A DNA stretch of 5,935 bases from Collinsella sp. (GCA_019419485.1 DXZV01000100.1:516-6450); one strand, 5' to 3'. Counted from the first letter of the stretch, positions 1 through 5,935 are shown. Translations and numbers: made by a program. The notes: generated by a model from the sequence alone, not told the origin.

Positions 1-609
1 GTCAAGGTGCTGCCTGTTCAGGCTGATGTCTCGGCTGGTCAGGATAACGAGGCCGTTGTGCAGAACGTTATCGACAAGGCGATTGAGGAGTTCGGTCGCA
101 TCGACGCCGTCGTCAACAACGCTCAGGCCAGCGCTTCGGGCGTGACCATTGCCGATCACACTATGGACCAGTTTAACCTGGCCATTTACTCTGGCCTGTA
201 TGCCACCTACCTGTACATGCAGAAGGCCTATCCGCATCTGAAGGAGACCAAGGGCTCCGTGGTCAACTTTGCTTCGGGCGCCGGTTTGTTTGGCAATTAT
301 GGCCAGTGCAGCTATGCTGCCGCCAAGGAGGGCATCCGCGGCCTGACCCGCGTTGCCGCCAACGAGTGGGGCAAGGACGGCATCAACGTCAACATCGTGT
401 GCCCGCTTGCTTGGACCGCTGCGCTCGAGAACTTCCAGGATGCTTATCCCGAGGCGTTTAAGGCCAACGTCCACATGCCGCCGGCGGGCCACTACGGCGA
501 CGTCGAGAAGGAGATCGGCCGCGTGGTCGTTCAGCTCTGCGGCCCCGACTTTAAGTACATGAACGGCGAGACGGTCACCCTCGAGGGTGGCATGGGCCAG
601 CGTCCGTAG
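1..609 (+). CDS. Short-chain dehydrogenase/reductase, 5' end outside the window
   Basis: NAD(P)-dependent oxidoreductase of the classical SDR family; the substrate cannot be told from sequence. The frame is open to base 1 (Val-Lys precede the GTG at 7), so the start lies to the left. About 202 residues are visible against a usual 250 or so, and the missing part is the nucleotide-binding TGxxxGIG segment. Seen, numbering from base 1: the NNA motif at residues 39-41 (VVNNAQ, where most family members have NNAG), the active-site Ser near residue 92 in NFASGAG, and the catalytic YAAAK with Tyr105 and Lys109. The segment after the active site reads VNIVCPLAWT, with Pro-Leu where the family usually has Pro-Gly. 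The C terminus (MNGETVTLEGGMGQ) is the normal SDR ending, so the 3' end is intact. A FabG-like ketoreductase or a sugar, alcohol or steroid dehydrogenase are all possible. The family call is firm and the substrate is unknown. Confidence 0.9.
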   Translation, partial: VKVLPVQADVSAGQDNEAVVQNVIDKAIEEFGRIDAVVNNAQASASGVTIADHTMDQFNLAIYSGLYATYLYMQKAYPHLKETKGSVVNFASGAGLFGNYGQCSYAAAKEGIRGLTRVAANEWGKDGINVNIVCPLAWTAALENFQDAYPEAFKANVHMPPAGHYGDVEKEIGRVVVQLCGPDFKYMNGETVTLEGGMGQRP

Positions 610-611
610 GA

Positions 612-639
612 GTTACGGCGTTTTACCAAACGCCGTAAC
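612..639 (+). terminator. Perfect 12-bp hairpin just after the SDR stop codon
   Basis: The arms GTTACGGCGTTT (612-623) and AAACGCCGTAAC (628-639) are exact reverse complements around a four-base loop, starting three bases after the TAG. Position and stability suggest a transcript 3' end. No T-run follows (GGGCCGAC comes next), so this is not a textbook intrinsic terminator. It may stabilise the 3' end or act together with the palindrome that follows. Confidence 0.6.
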
Positions 640-652
640 GGGCCGACGCTGC

Positions 653-751
653 AAACCCGCCAGAGCGGCAATCTGCCTTTCAACTTCGGCGGCATGACCA
701 GAAGGTCAATGCCGCCTTGTTTCAAGGCACCTTGCTCGCTCTGGCGGGTTT
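653..751. repeat. Nested 99-base palindrome, possible bidirectional terminator
   Basis: The outer arms AAACCCGCCAGAGCG (653-667) and CGCTCTGGCGGGTTT (737-751) are exact 15-base reverse complements. Further pairings nest inside: 668-671 with 732-735, TGCCTT (674-679) with AAGGCA (724-729), GGCGGCAT (688-695) with ATGCCGCC (709-716), and GACC (696-699) with GGTC (704-707). The tip is AGAA. Nearly the whole stretch can fold into one long hairpin. The outer GC-rich stem ends in TTTT (749-752) on the plus strand and in AAA at its left foot, which is what a two-way intrinsic terminator looks like. The long ordered interior is more than a terminator needs and may mark a repeated extragenic element. 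Confidence 0.7.
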
Positions 752-762
752 TCGCTGTCGGT

Positions 763-796
763 GCCAAAACATCGACGTTGCCAAAACATCGGCGTT
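763..796. repeat. Tandem repeat, two 17-base copies
   Basis: GCCAAAACATCGACGTT (763-779) is followed immediately by GCCAAAACATCGGCGTT (780-796). The copies differ at one base. No gene overlaps them. They could be a paired binding site for a regulator or a small satellite belonging to the neighbouring palindromic elements. Function is unknown. Confidence 0.85.
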
Positions 797-818
797 GGCG
801 TGGCTGGTAAATAGTTCC

Positions 819-845
819 ACTCATTGGGGACGTACTTAAATGAGT
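819..845. repeat. Short inverted repeat ACTCATT / AATGAGT
   Basis: ACTCATT (819-825) and AATGAGT (839-845) are exact 7-base reverse complements around a 13-base centre that includes GGGGACGTAC. The word resembles short palindromes I associate with REP-like extragenic elements in Coriobacteriia, but that is from memory and was not searched. It may form the left end of the element described at 854-923. Confidence 0.55.
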
Positions 846-853
846 ACCCGCCG

Positions 854-923
854 CATGAGAGTGGATAATCTCCCGTTTTTGGTTTGTGTTTCGGGCCAAA
901 GTGGGAGATTATCCACTCTCGTG
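854..923. repeat. Long inverted repeat, 18-base perfect arms
   Basis: GAGAGTGGATAATCTCCC (857-874) and GGGAGATTATCCACTCTC (903-920) are perfect reverse complements. Three more pairs at the base (854-856 with 921-923, one of them G-T) extend the stem to 21 bp. The 28-base centre can close a small inner stem, TTTGG (878-882) with CCAAA (896-900). No protein is encoded, and the feature lies about 85 bases before the tgt -10 box. Candidates are a non-autonomous palindromic mobile element, an operator, or a protein-bound DNA site. A simple terminator is less likely because no T-run follows the right arm. Confidence 0.85.
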
Positions 924-1007
924 AGGTAATCGTCCGAAAATCCACGCTCGTTTGCTGTCCCCTTTGCGCCAGTTTCTGTCGAGTCGGTGCTCCTTGCGGG
1001 TTGCCCG

Positions 1008-1013
1008 TATAAT
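1008..1013 (+). promoter_or_regulatory. Probable -10 box of the tgt promoter
   Basis: A perfect consensus TATAAT lies 37 bases before the tgt start codon. At 16 to 18 bases upstream I find no good -35 hexamer (the region reads TCGGTGCT), so the promoter would depend on the strong -10 or on an activator. It would give a leader of roughly 30 bases, containing the AAGGAG ribosome binding site at 1036-1041. Confidence 0.55.
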
Positions 1014-1050
1014 GGTCTGCGTATGAACCGCAACCAAGGAGTTCCAGTTT

Positions 1051-2190
<1,140 letters not shown>

Positions 2191-2202
2191 GGGCGAAAGA
2201 CA

Positions 2203-2300
2203 CGCTTGCAGAGCGTGGGCAACGGCAAAGGCTGAGCGGCAGCTGCTCGTCACATTCGCTGACGCCGGCTGCGCGACCGCTGACCGATGCCTTGCAAGCG
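2203..2300. repeat. Imperfect long hairpin between tgt and the LOG gene
   Basis: CGCTTGCA (2203-2210) pairs exactly with TGCAAGCG (2293-2300). Inside, AGCGG (2235-2239) can pair with CCGCT (2277-2281) and CGTCA (2248-2252) with TGACG (2260-2264), with partial pairing in between. The result is one imperfect stem of about 98 bases in a 213-base spacer. No T-run marks a terminator. It may be a 3' end structure of tgt, a leader structure for the next gene, or a decayed extragenic repeat. Confidence 0.4.
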
Positions 2301-2403
2301 CATGATGCATCGTGGGTACCATACCGACTAGTTGATGTTCGGGCGGGTGTTTGGCGCATGGCGTCGACCCCGCTCGCTTTTCTTTTTCTCGATAGGAGTA
2401 CCC

Positions 2404-3162
2404 ATGATTAAGAATGAGAACGTCGAGGGCGAGCCCGCCTACGACGAGACGTACCGCCGCGGCCCCGTGGTCATGCGCGGCCCCATGATTCCTAAGGACA
2501 ACACCTATGCCAATCTGCTGGCGCCTGAGGAGTCGACCGACTGGCTGCATGCCGATCCGTGGCGCGTGCTGCGTATTCAGGCCGAGTTTGTCGACGGCTT
2601 TGGCGCGCTTGCCGAGCTCGGACCCGCGGTGACCATCTTCGGTAGCGCCCGCACGCCCAAGACCGATCCGCTCTATAAGGCGGCGCGTACCGTCGGGCGC
2701 AAGATTGCCCAGCGCGGCGTGGCGGTCATCACCGGTGGCGGCCCCGGCATCATGGAAGCGGCCAACAGGGGGGCGGCGAGTGTCAACGGCAAGTCAGTTG
2801 GCCTGGGCATTGAATTGCCGCATGAGCAGGGGCTCAACAAATACGTAAACCTCGGCATGGACTTCCGCTACTTCTTTGTGCGCAAAACCATGTTCGTTAA
2901 GTACAGTTCGGGCGCTATTGTGTTTCCCGGCGGGTTTGGCACGCTCGACGAGATGTTCGAGGTGCTCACACTGGTGCAAACGCACAAGGTCAAGCGCATG
3001 CCGCTTGTGCTGGTAGGCAGCGAGTACTGGCAGGGCCTATTCGACTGGCTTAACGGTCCGGTGATGGACGCCGGTATGATCAGCCCGCTCGATCCGGATT
3101 TGGTACACATTACTGACGACTTCAACGAGGCCGTCGACATTGCGCTCGGCGGGTTGATGTAG
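2404..3162 (+). CDS. LOG-family phosphoribohydrolase (TIGR00730 type)
   Basis: A Rossmann-like nucleotide hydrolase of the LOG family. Characterised members cleave the N-glycosidic bond of nucleoside 5'-monophosphates, including cytokinin ribotides; many bacterial members are known by homology only. The protein has 252 residues. Motifs seen: FGSAR (79-83), GGGPGIMEAANRGA (111-124), Arg160-Lys161 in FVRKTMF, and the hallmark PGGFGTLDE (175-183), whose Glu and the Arg form the expected active site. The first 50 or so residues are a polar extension, as in many actinobacterial members. I chose the ATG at 2404 because TAGGAG (2393-2398) precedes it at good spacing. The frame can be read back to a TTG at 2332, but nothing there looks like a ribosome binding site. 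The old label 'lysine decarboxylase' for this family is a misnomer. Its natural substrate here is unknown. Confidence 0.93.
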   Translation: MIKNENVEGEPAYDETYRRGPVVMRGPMIPKDNTYANLLAPEESTDWLHADPWRVLRIQAEFVDGFGALAELGPAVTIFGSARTPKTDPLYKAARTVGRKIAQRGVAVITGGGPGIMEAANRGAASVNGKSVGLGIELPHEQGLNKYVNLGMDFRYFFVRKTMFVKYSSGAIVFPGGFGTLDEMFEVLTLVQTHKVKRMPLVLVGSEYWQGLFDWLNGPVMDAGMISPLDPDLVHITDDFNEAVDIALGGLM

Positions 3163-3222
3163 AGCAATCGTGCCCACAGCGACATGAATATGCATGGTAA
3201 TCTGATGCTATCTAACGTCAGG

Positions 3223-3252
3223 TTGACATTTATATTGGGTATACTGATGTAA
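3223..3252 (+). promoter_or_regulatory. Probable autoregulated promoter of the toxin-antitoxin operon
   Basis: A perfect TTGACA (3223-3228) lies upstream of the antitoxin. A good -10 word TATACT (3240-3245) is only 11 bases from it, too close for a normal sigma-70 promoter. At standard spacing the best candidate is the poor GATGTA (3246-3251). TATATT (3231-3236) is another possible -10. GTCA-GGT-TGAC (3217-3227) is a small inverted repeat overlapping the -35, and GTATAC (3239-3244) is a palindrome; either could be an operator for the ribbon-helix-helix antitoxin. Which pair is used cannot be decided by eye. Confidence 0.5.
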
Positions 3253-3276
3253 AAGACGAGGGCGAGGAGGTCGCGT

Positions 3277-3576
3277 ATGTCTACTGCAACGGTTAAGCCT
3301 ACGACGGTTCGCATCGAAGAGGGGCTCAAGGAGCAGGCGACTGAGTTCTTGGATTCGGTCGGCCTCAGCCTCAATTCCTATCTCAATCTTGCCGTTCGGC
3401 AGCTTGTAAATCAGCGAAAGATTCCTTTTGAGATTGTAGGAAGGGCGGAGGTGCCTAACGAGGCGACGAGGCGTGCCATGGTGATCGCCGAGGCTCATGA
3501 GTTGGGGATTTTGCCGGACGATAGCCCGTCATTCAACAACGCTGATGAGCTTATGTCATTCCTCGATGAGGAATAG
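3277..3576 (+). CDS. RelB/DinJ-family antitoxin
   Basis: Antitoxin of a type II toxin-antitoxin pair. It should bind the toxin encoded just downstream and repress its own promoter. The protein has 99 residues. The N-terminal part fits a ribbon-helix-helix DNA-binding domain: beta strand at about 8-13 (PTTVRI), helices at about 14-28 and 31-46, with the DinJ-like ending RKIPFEI (47-53). The acidic tail FNNADELMSFLDEE (86-99) resembles the toxin-wrapping C terminus of DinJ. A strong GAGGAGG at 3264-3270 sits six bases before the ATG. The stop codon is two bases from the toxin start, so the two genes are surely cotranscribed. The family is recognised from its pattern; the gene name dinJ would be by analogy only. 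Confidence 0.9.
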   Translation: MSTATVKPTTVRIEEGLKEQATEFLDSVGLSLNSYLNLAVRQLVNQRKIPFEIVGRAEVPNEATRRAMVIAEAHELGILPDDSPSFNNADELMSFLDEE

Positions 3577-3578
3577 CG

Positions 3579-3887
3579 ATGTTCGAGATTAAAGTCGAGG
3601 CTCAATTTAAGGCGGACTACAAACGAACGATGCGCATGCATCCGCAGCTAAAGAGTGAGTTTAAGGCGGCAGTCGCAGAGCTTGCAGCTCACGGCTCGCT
3701 TCCCGCGGAATATGGCGCCCATGAGCTTTCAAACCCGGGCGGAAACTACAACGGCCACATCGATTTCCACCTATCCGATGGCTTGGTCGACGTGGTCGTT
3801 CTCTACTTACCGCATAAGACTAATCCTGTGATCCGGCTGGTCAGAATGGGCTCGCATGAGGAGCTGTTCCAGGGTCCGCAGGGCTGA
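3579..3887 (+). CDS. YafQ-family mRNA interferase toxin
   Basis: Ribosome-dependent endoribonuclease of the RelE/YafQ fold, expected to cut mRNA during translation when the antitoxin is degraded. It has 102 residues, a little longer than Escherichia coli YafQ. Residues matching the YafQ catalytic set by eye are His48 (AHEL), His64 and Asp67 in HIDFHLSDG, Arg86 (VIRLVR), and His93 with Phe97 in GSHEELF. All are present, so the toxin looks functional. The start follows the antitoxin stop by two bases, and its ribosome binding site (TGAGGA, 3567-3572) lies inside the antitoxin gene, consistent with coupled translation. It faces the minus-strand helicase gene, 64 bases away. The alternative is another RelE-superfamily toxin such as HigB, but the DinJ-like partner and His pattern favour YafQ. 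Confidence 0.9.
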   Translation: MFEIKVEAQFKADYKRTMRMHPQLKSEFKAAVAELAAHGSLPAEYGAHELSNPGGNYNGHIDFHLSDGLVDVVVLYLPHKTNPVIRLVRMGSHEELFQGPQG

Positions 3888-3900
3888 TTGCCGATTTCTA

Positions 3901-3967
3901 AGTTGCGGTGGAATAGGGATTGATTGACGGCTAATAAGTCAAAAACAGTCCCTATTTAACCGCAACT
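3901..3967. repeat. Inverted repeat spanning the convergent gene ends
   Basis: Two 21-base arms, 3901-3921 and 3947-3967, are reverse complements at 18 of 21 positions. The outer block AGTTGCGGT matches ACCGCAACT exactly, and AATAGGGATT pairs fully with AGTCCCTATT if one G-T pair is allowed. A small inner stem, TTGAC (3924-3928) with GTCAA (3938-3942), lies in the centre. The right arm contains the last codons and the TAG of the minus-strand helicase gene. It may serve as a shared terminator for the convergent transcripts, although no long T-run follows on either strand, or it may be an inserted palindromic element. Confidence 0.85.
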
Positions 3968-5935
3968 GCTGGGGGTACCCCGTTCGTCGCCGCGGCCTCC
4001 GGTTCCACTTTTCGCTGAATTTCGCTCAAAAGCTCGGCTGCGACTTCGCTGCTTTTGAAACGAATGCTGCAGTCTTCTTTCTTTGGGAAAGCCAGCAACG
4101 GAATAGCTCCGTACCAGACAGTTTCCTCGTCAATCACTGATGCGCACAGGCGTCCTTCGGCTTTGATGAGATAGTTGACGTTCATCTCGGCAAAAATCGC
4201 TTTCACGTCATCGCGTGGAGTTGAAGCAATAGAAATCTCAAGGGCAATTCCACGGGTAGCGGCATCCGCGAGTGCAGCGGCGAGCTTTTCAAGGCATGCG
4301 GCGGACGCGTAGGGTGCGGCAATAAAAATGCTTTTCGATGCGTTCTCGATGTCATTCACTAAAGCCTCCACGGCTCTTGCCGACCTAACGAGGATATTTC
4401 GATCGTCCTGTCTGTTGTCATTTGCTGCAAAGACTTCATACCCCAGCTTGGCGTAGGTCTTGAGTCTCTTCTGGTACATGTGCGCGAGCATGGGTATCGA
4501 CAAATCAACATAGTCGAATATCTCAACCCGCTGCTTGCCCTCGTGACTTCTATGTAGCCTGCCTGCCTGCTGCGTTATGCTGCCGTCCCAAGATATCGGT
4601 GTGGCAATGAGCAGAGTGTCAAGGTAAGACAGGTCGAAACCCTCGCCCAGAAGGCCTTCGGTTGCGATGATAATTCGATGCTCATGCTCGAAGCCGGGAA
4701 GGCTGTTCAGTATTGCCTTTCTTTCTTTGGCGTCGATTTCTCCGGTTAAGAGTATAGGTTCGTGTCCGCGGCTTTGAAGCAGCCTACATAGCTCTTCGGC
4801 ATGTTTTTTCCTTTTGGATAGCACAAGCGGATGTCGACCGTTTGACGCGGTCTCGAGGGCATCGTCGACAATTGCTTCGTTTCTCGCTGTGTGCGCACAC
4901 AGGAGATCGAGAACTTGATTAAAGGACGCCCCTGGTTCGTAGGCGGGTAGTCGAACTCCGGTAAAACGCGGCCTAACAACGCGCTGAATTCCCTGTTGGA
5001 TTGCTTGCGTTTTTGGATCAATGACATGGCGAAGCGGGCCGCAGAGCATTGAGAGCGCTCGCGTGAGTCCGTCCGAGCGTTCAGGCGTCGCGGAAAGGCC
5101 GTATACATATTTGGCTGGAGCGGACTTGAGGACAAGCTCAAGCTGTGGTGCGGCTGCATGGTGACATTCATCACAGATGATGAGGCCGTAATCACGAACG
5201 AACTCCTTGGCTAATGACTCGCCGGTTTGGGGATCCTTGCCGGATAGCGACTGGAATGAAGCAATGTCGATGAGACGGCTTATGGCGGTCTTGCCTCCTC
5301 CGATTTGCCCAATGAGCGGAGGCTGCCTTTTACTGATTCGTCCTTTTGGGGTTCGGACTGGCTTTCTTTTATCCGTAATGTCGATAAACCGTTCGAGCTG
5401 GGATTTCCATTGGGCAATGAGCGCAGTCTTGGGAACGATGACAAGCGTTGGAAGACCGATGGCAGCAATAAGATAGGCTCCGATGACGGTTTTGCCGAAA
5501 CCCGTCGGTGCAGACATGATCCCGTCTTCATAGTTGAGCATCTGTTCGGCGGCAATTTGCTGTTCAGGGCGAAGAGCCCCTTTAAATGTCATCACAATTG
5601 GATTGCCCGACATGCGCTTGTCTGAATAGTGAGCAGAAGCGCCGGCTTCTTGAAGCAGCCGCTCGAGTTGAGCTTTACAGCCTCTGGGAATCGCAACGCA
5701 GCCATCTCTAAGTTCGCTGAGGTCTATGTACCGCGGTTTGTCGAATACTGATTGGTGCATTGATTGGGCACGGAAGAATTCCGGGTTGGCAAATGTTGCA
5801 AGCCTGCGAACTTCCATTTGAGCTGCGGGACTCAGAGATTTTTCGGGGATATAGAGCATATCGGCTTGCGTGACGGACAGCGATGACGGGAAGTCCTGCG
5901 GCGTGAGCGGAAGCCGCTTTCGCGGCCTCTGAGAA
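3952..5935 (-). CDS. TOTE-type DEAD/DEAH helicase with PLD-like C terminus, 5' end outside
   Basis: A superfamily 2 ATPase/helicase, probably the C-terminal two thirds of a primase-helicase of the 'TOTE conflict system' kind. The frame stays open from the Met at 5859 to the right edge (25 more residues, ending in PSSLSVTQAD), so that Met is internal. Numbering from it: a pre-helicase block with FANPEFFRAQSM (23-34), KPRYI (41-45) and AIPRGC (56-61); LRPEQQ (96-101); Walker A SAPTGFGKT (116-124); motif Ia LVIVPKTALIAQW (139-151); Walker B DECH (230-233); motif III LSATPERSDG (255-264); motif V ATEGLLGEGFDL (399-410); motif VI QQAGRLHR (430-437). Residues 490-615 resemble a phospholipase-D-like fold (VIDEETVWYG), but the expected HxK reads Arg-Leu-Cys. 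A Pro/Ala-rich tail ends in an inverted repeat. GC is lower than in tgt. The helicase call is firm. The TOTE assignment and an upstream primase are inferred from the remembered family pattern. Confidence 0.88.
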   Translation of the reverse strand, partial: SQRPRKRLPLTPQDFPSSLSVTQADMLYIPEKSLSPAAQMEVRRLATFANPEFFRAQSMHQSVFDKPRYIDLSELRDGCVAIPRGCKAQLERLLQEAGASAHYSDKRMSGNPIVMTFKGALRPEQQIAAEQMLNYEDGIMSAPTGFGKTVIGAYLIAAIGLPTLVIVPKTALIAQWKSQLERFIDITDKRKPVRTPKGRISKRQPPLIGQIGGGKTAISRLIDIASFQSLSGKDPQTGESLAKEFVRDYGLIICDECHHAAAPQLELVLKSAPAKYVYGLSATPERSDGLTRALSMLCGPLRHVIDPKTQAIQQGIQRVVRPRFTGVRLPAYEPGASFNQVLDLLCAHTARNEAIVDDALETASNGRHPLVLSKRKKHAEELCRLLQSRGHEPILLTGEIDAKERKAILNSLPGFEHEHRIIIATEGLLGEGFDLSYLDTLLIATPISWDGSITQQAGRLHRSHEGKQRVEIFDYVDLSIPMLAHMYQKRLKTYAKLGYEVFAANDNRQDDRNILVRSARAVEALVNDIENASKSIFIAAPYASAACLEKLAAALADAATRGIALEISIASTPRDDVKAIFAEMNVNYLIKAEGRLCASVIDEETVWYGAIPLLAFPKKEDCSIRFKSSEVAAELLSEIQRKVEPEAAATNGVPPAVAVK

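Larger units (their letters stand above)
610..1050. other. Gene-free spacer rich in palindromes and repeats
   Basis: These 441 bases between the SDR gene and tgt hold no convincing gene. Short frames here have no ribosome binding site and no recognisable protein. In order, the stretch contains the post-SDR hairpin (612-639), a nested palindrome (653-751), a tandem 17-base repeat (763-796), a short inverted repeat (819-845), a long inverted repeat (854-923) with an extra copy of its arm (940-951), and the tgt promoter and leader. I see no tRNA or known riboswitch; no preQ1 riboswitch is evident in front of tgt. Confidence 0.7.

Noticed and set aside
531..899. Minus-strand frame of 122 codons across the spacer
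   Set aside because: It is built from palindromic repeats and the antisense of the SDR end, with no family-like pattern.
763..951. CRISPR array
   Set aside because: The repeats here are two adjacent 17-base copies and a separate inverted-repeat family with irregular spacing. There is no regular repeat-spacer pattern and no cas gene.
985..990. -35 box paired with the tgt TATAAT
   Set aside because: The hexamers at 16 to 18 bases spacing (such as CGGTGC) match TTGACA poorly, so only the -10 is reported.
2332..2403. TTG at 2332 or ATG at 2335 as the LOG gene start
   Set aside because: No ribosome binding site precedes them, and the added residues (including an Arg/Phe-rich stretch) do not look like family sequence. 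The ATG at 2404 has TAGGAG at good spacing.
2191..2403. tRNA or known riboswitch in the tgt-LOG spacer
   Set aside because: No cloverleaf with a T-arm GTTC-type motif and no recognisable riboswitch core could be found; only an imperfect long stem is visible.
5207..5625. Plus-strand frames of 89 and 106 codons opposite the helicase
   Set aside because: They are antisense shadows of the conserved Walker A to Walker B region of the helicase.
5857..5859. ATG at 5859 as the start of the helicase
   Set aside because: The frame is open upstream to the window edge, and the 25 residues before it read smoothly into the family-like block that follows. A shortened start would also cut into the region that resembles TOTE helicases.

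Overview
The window reads like a chromosomal segment from a moderately high-GC gut actinobacterium of the Coriobacteriia type, most likely Collinsella or a close relative. This is inferred from codon use, the style of the genes, and intergenic spaces packed with palindromes; no marker gene here fixes the genus. The left part (1 to about 3160) has the composition of a core chromosome. The right part (about 3160 to 5935) looks more accessory, and the long minus-strand gene is clearly lower in GC. Hand counts in 60-base samples give 35 and 39 G+C at 1441-1500 and 1621-1680, against 29 and 30 at 4021-4080 and 4681-4740.

Layout: the 3' part of a classical short-chain dehydrogenase/reductase (SDR) gene enters from the left edge and ends at 609. 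A 441-base gene-free stretch (610-1050) follows. It holds a perfect hairpin, a nested palindrome of about 99 bases, a tandem 17-base repeat, and a palindromic element with an 18-base perfect inverted repeat and a satellite copy of its arm. Next come tgt (queuine/preQ1 tRNA-ribosyltransferase, 1051-2190) and a LOG-family phosphoribohydrolase (2404-3162), both on the plus strand and separated by a structured 213-base spacer. A type II toxin-antitoxin pair of the DinJ/YafQ (RelB/YafQ) kind sits at 3277-3887. Convergent to it, on the minus strand, is a large helicase gene (3952 to beyond the right edge).

The most interesting gene is that helicase. Its reading frame does not begin at the first in-window ATG (5859) but stays open to the last base. 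Its N-terminal visible block and SF2 helicase motifs resemble the proteins annotated as 'TOTE conflict system' primase-helicases, in which a primase of the archaeo-eukaryotic type (AEP) precedes this helicase module. If so, the primase is just outside the window to the right. The helicase is followed by a phospholipase-D-like (PLD) C-terminal region whose HxK catalytic pair appears to be lost. The gene ends inside an inverted repeat that it shares with the toxin-helicase intergenic space.

Functionally, tgt and the LOG gene are housekeeping enzymes with no obvious link to each other. The toxin-antitoxin pair and the helicase together suggest an accessory, possibly defensive or mobile, segment placed downstream of the LOG gene. 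That link is inferred from adjacency and composition only.
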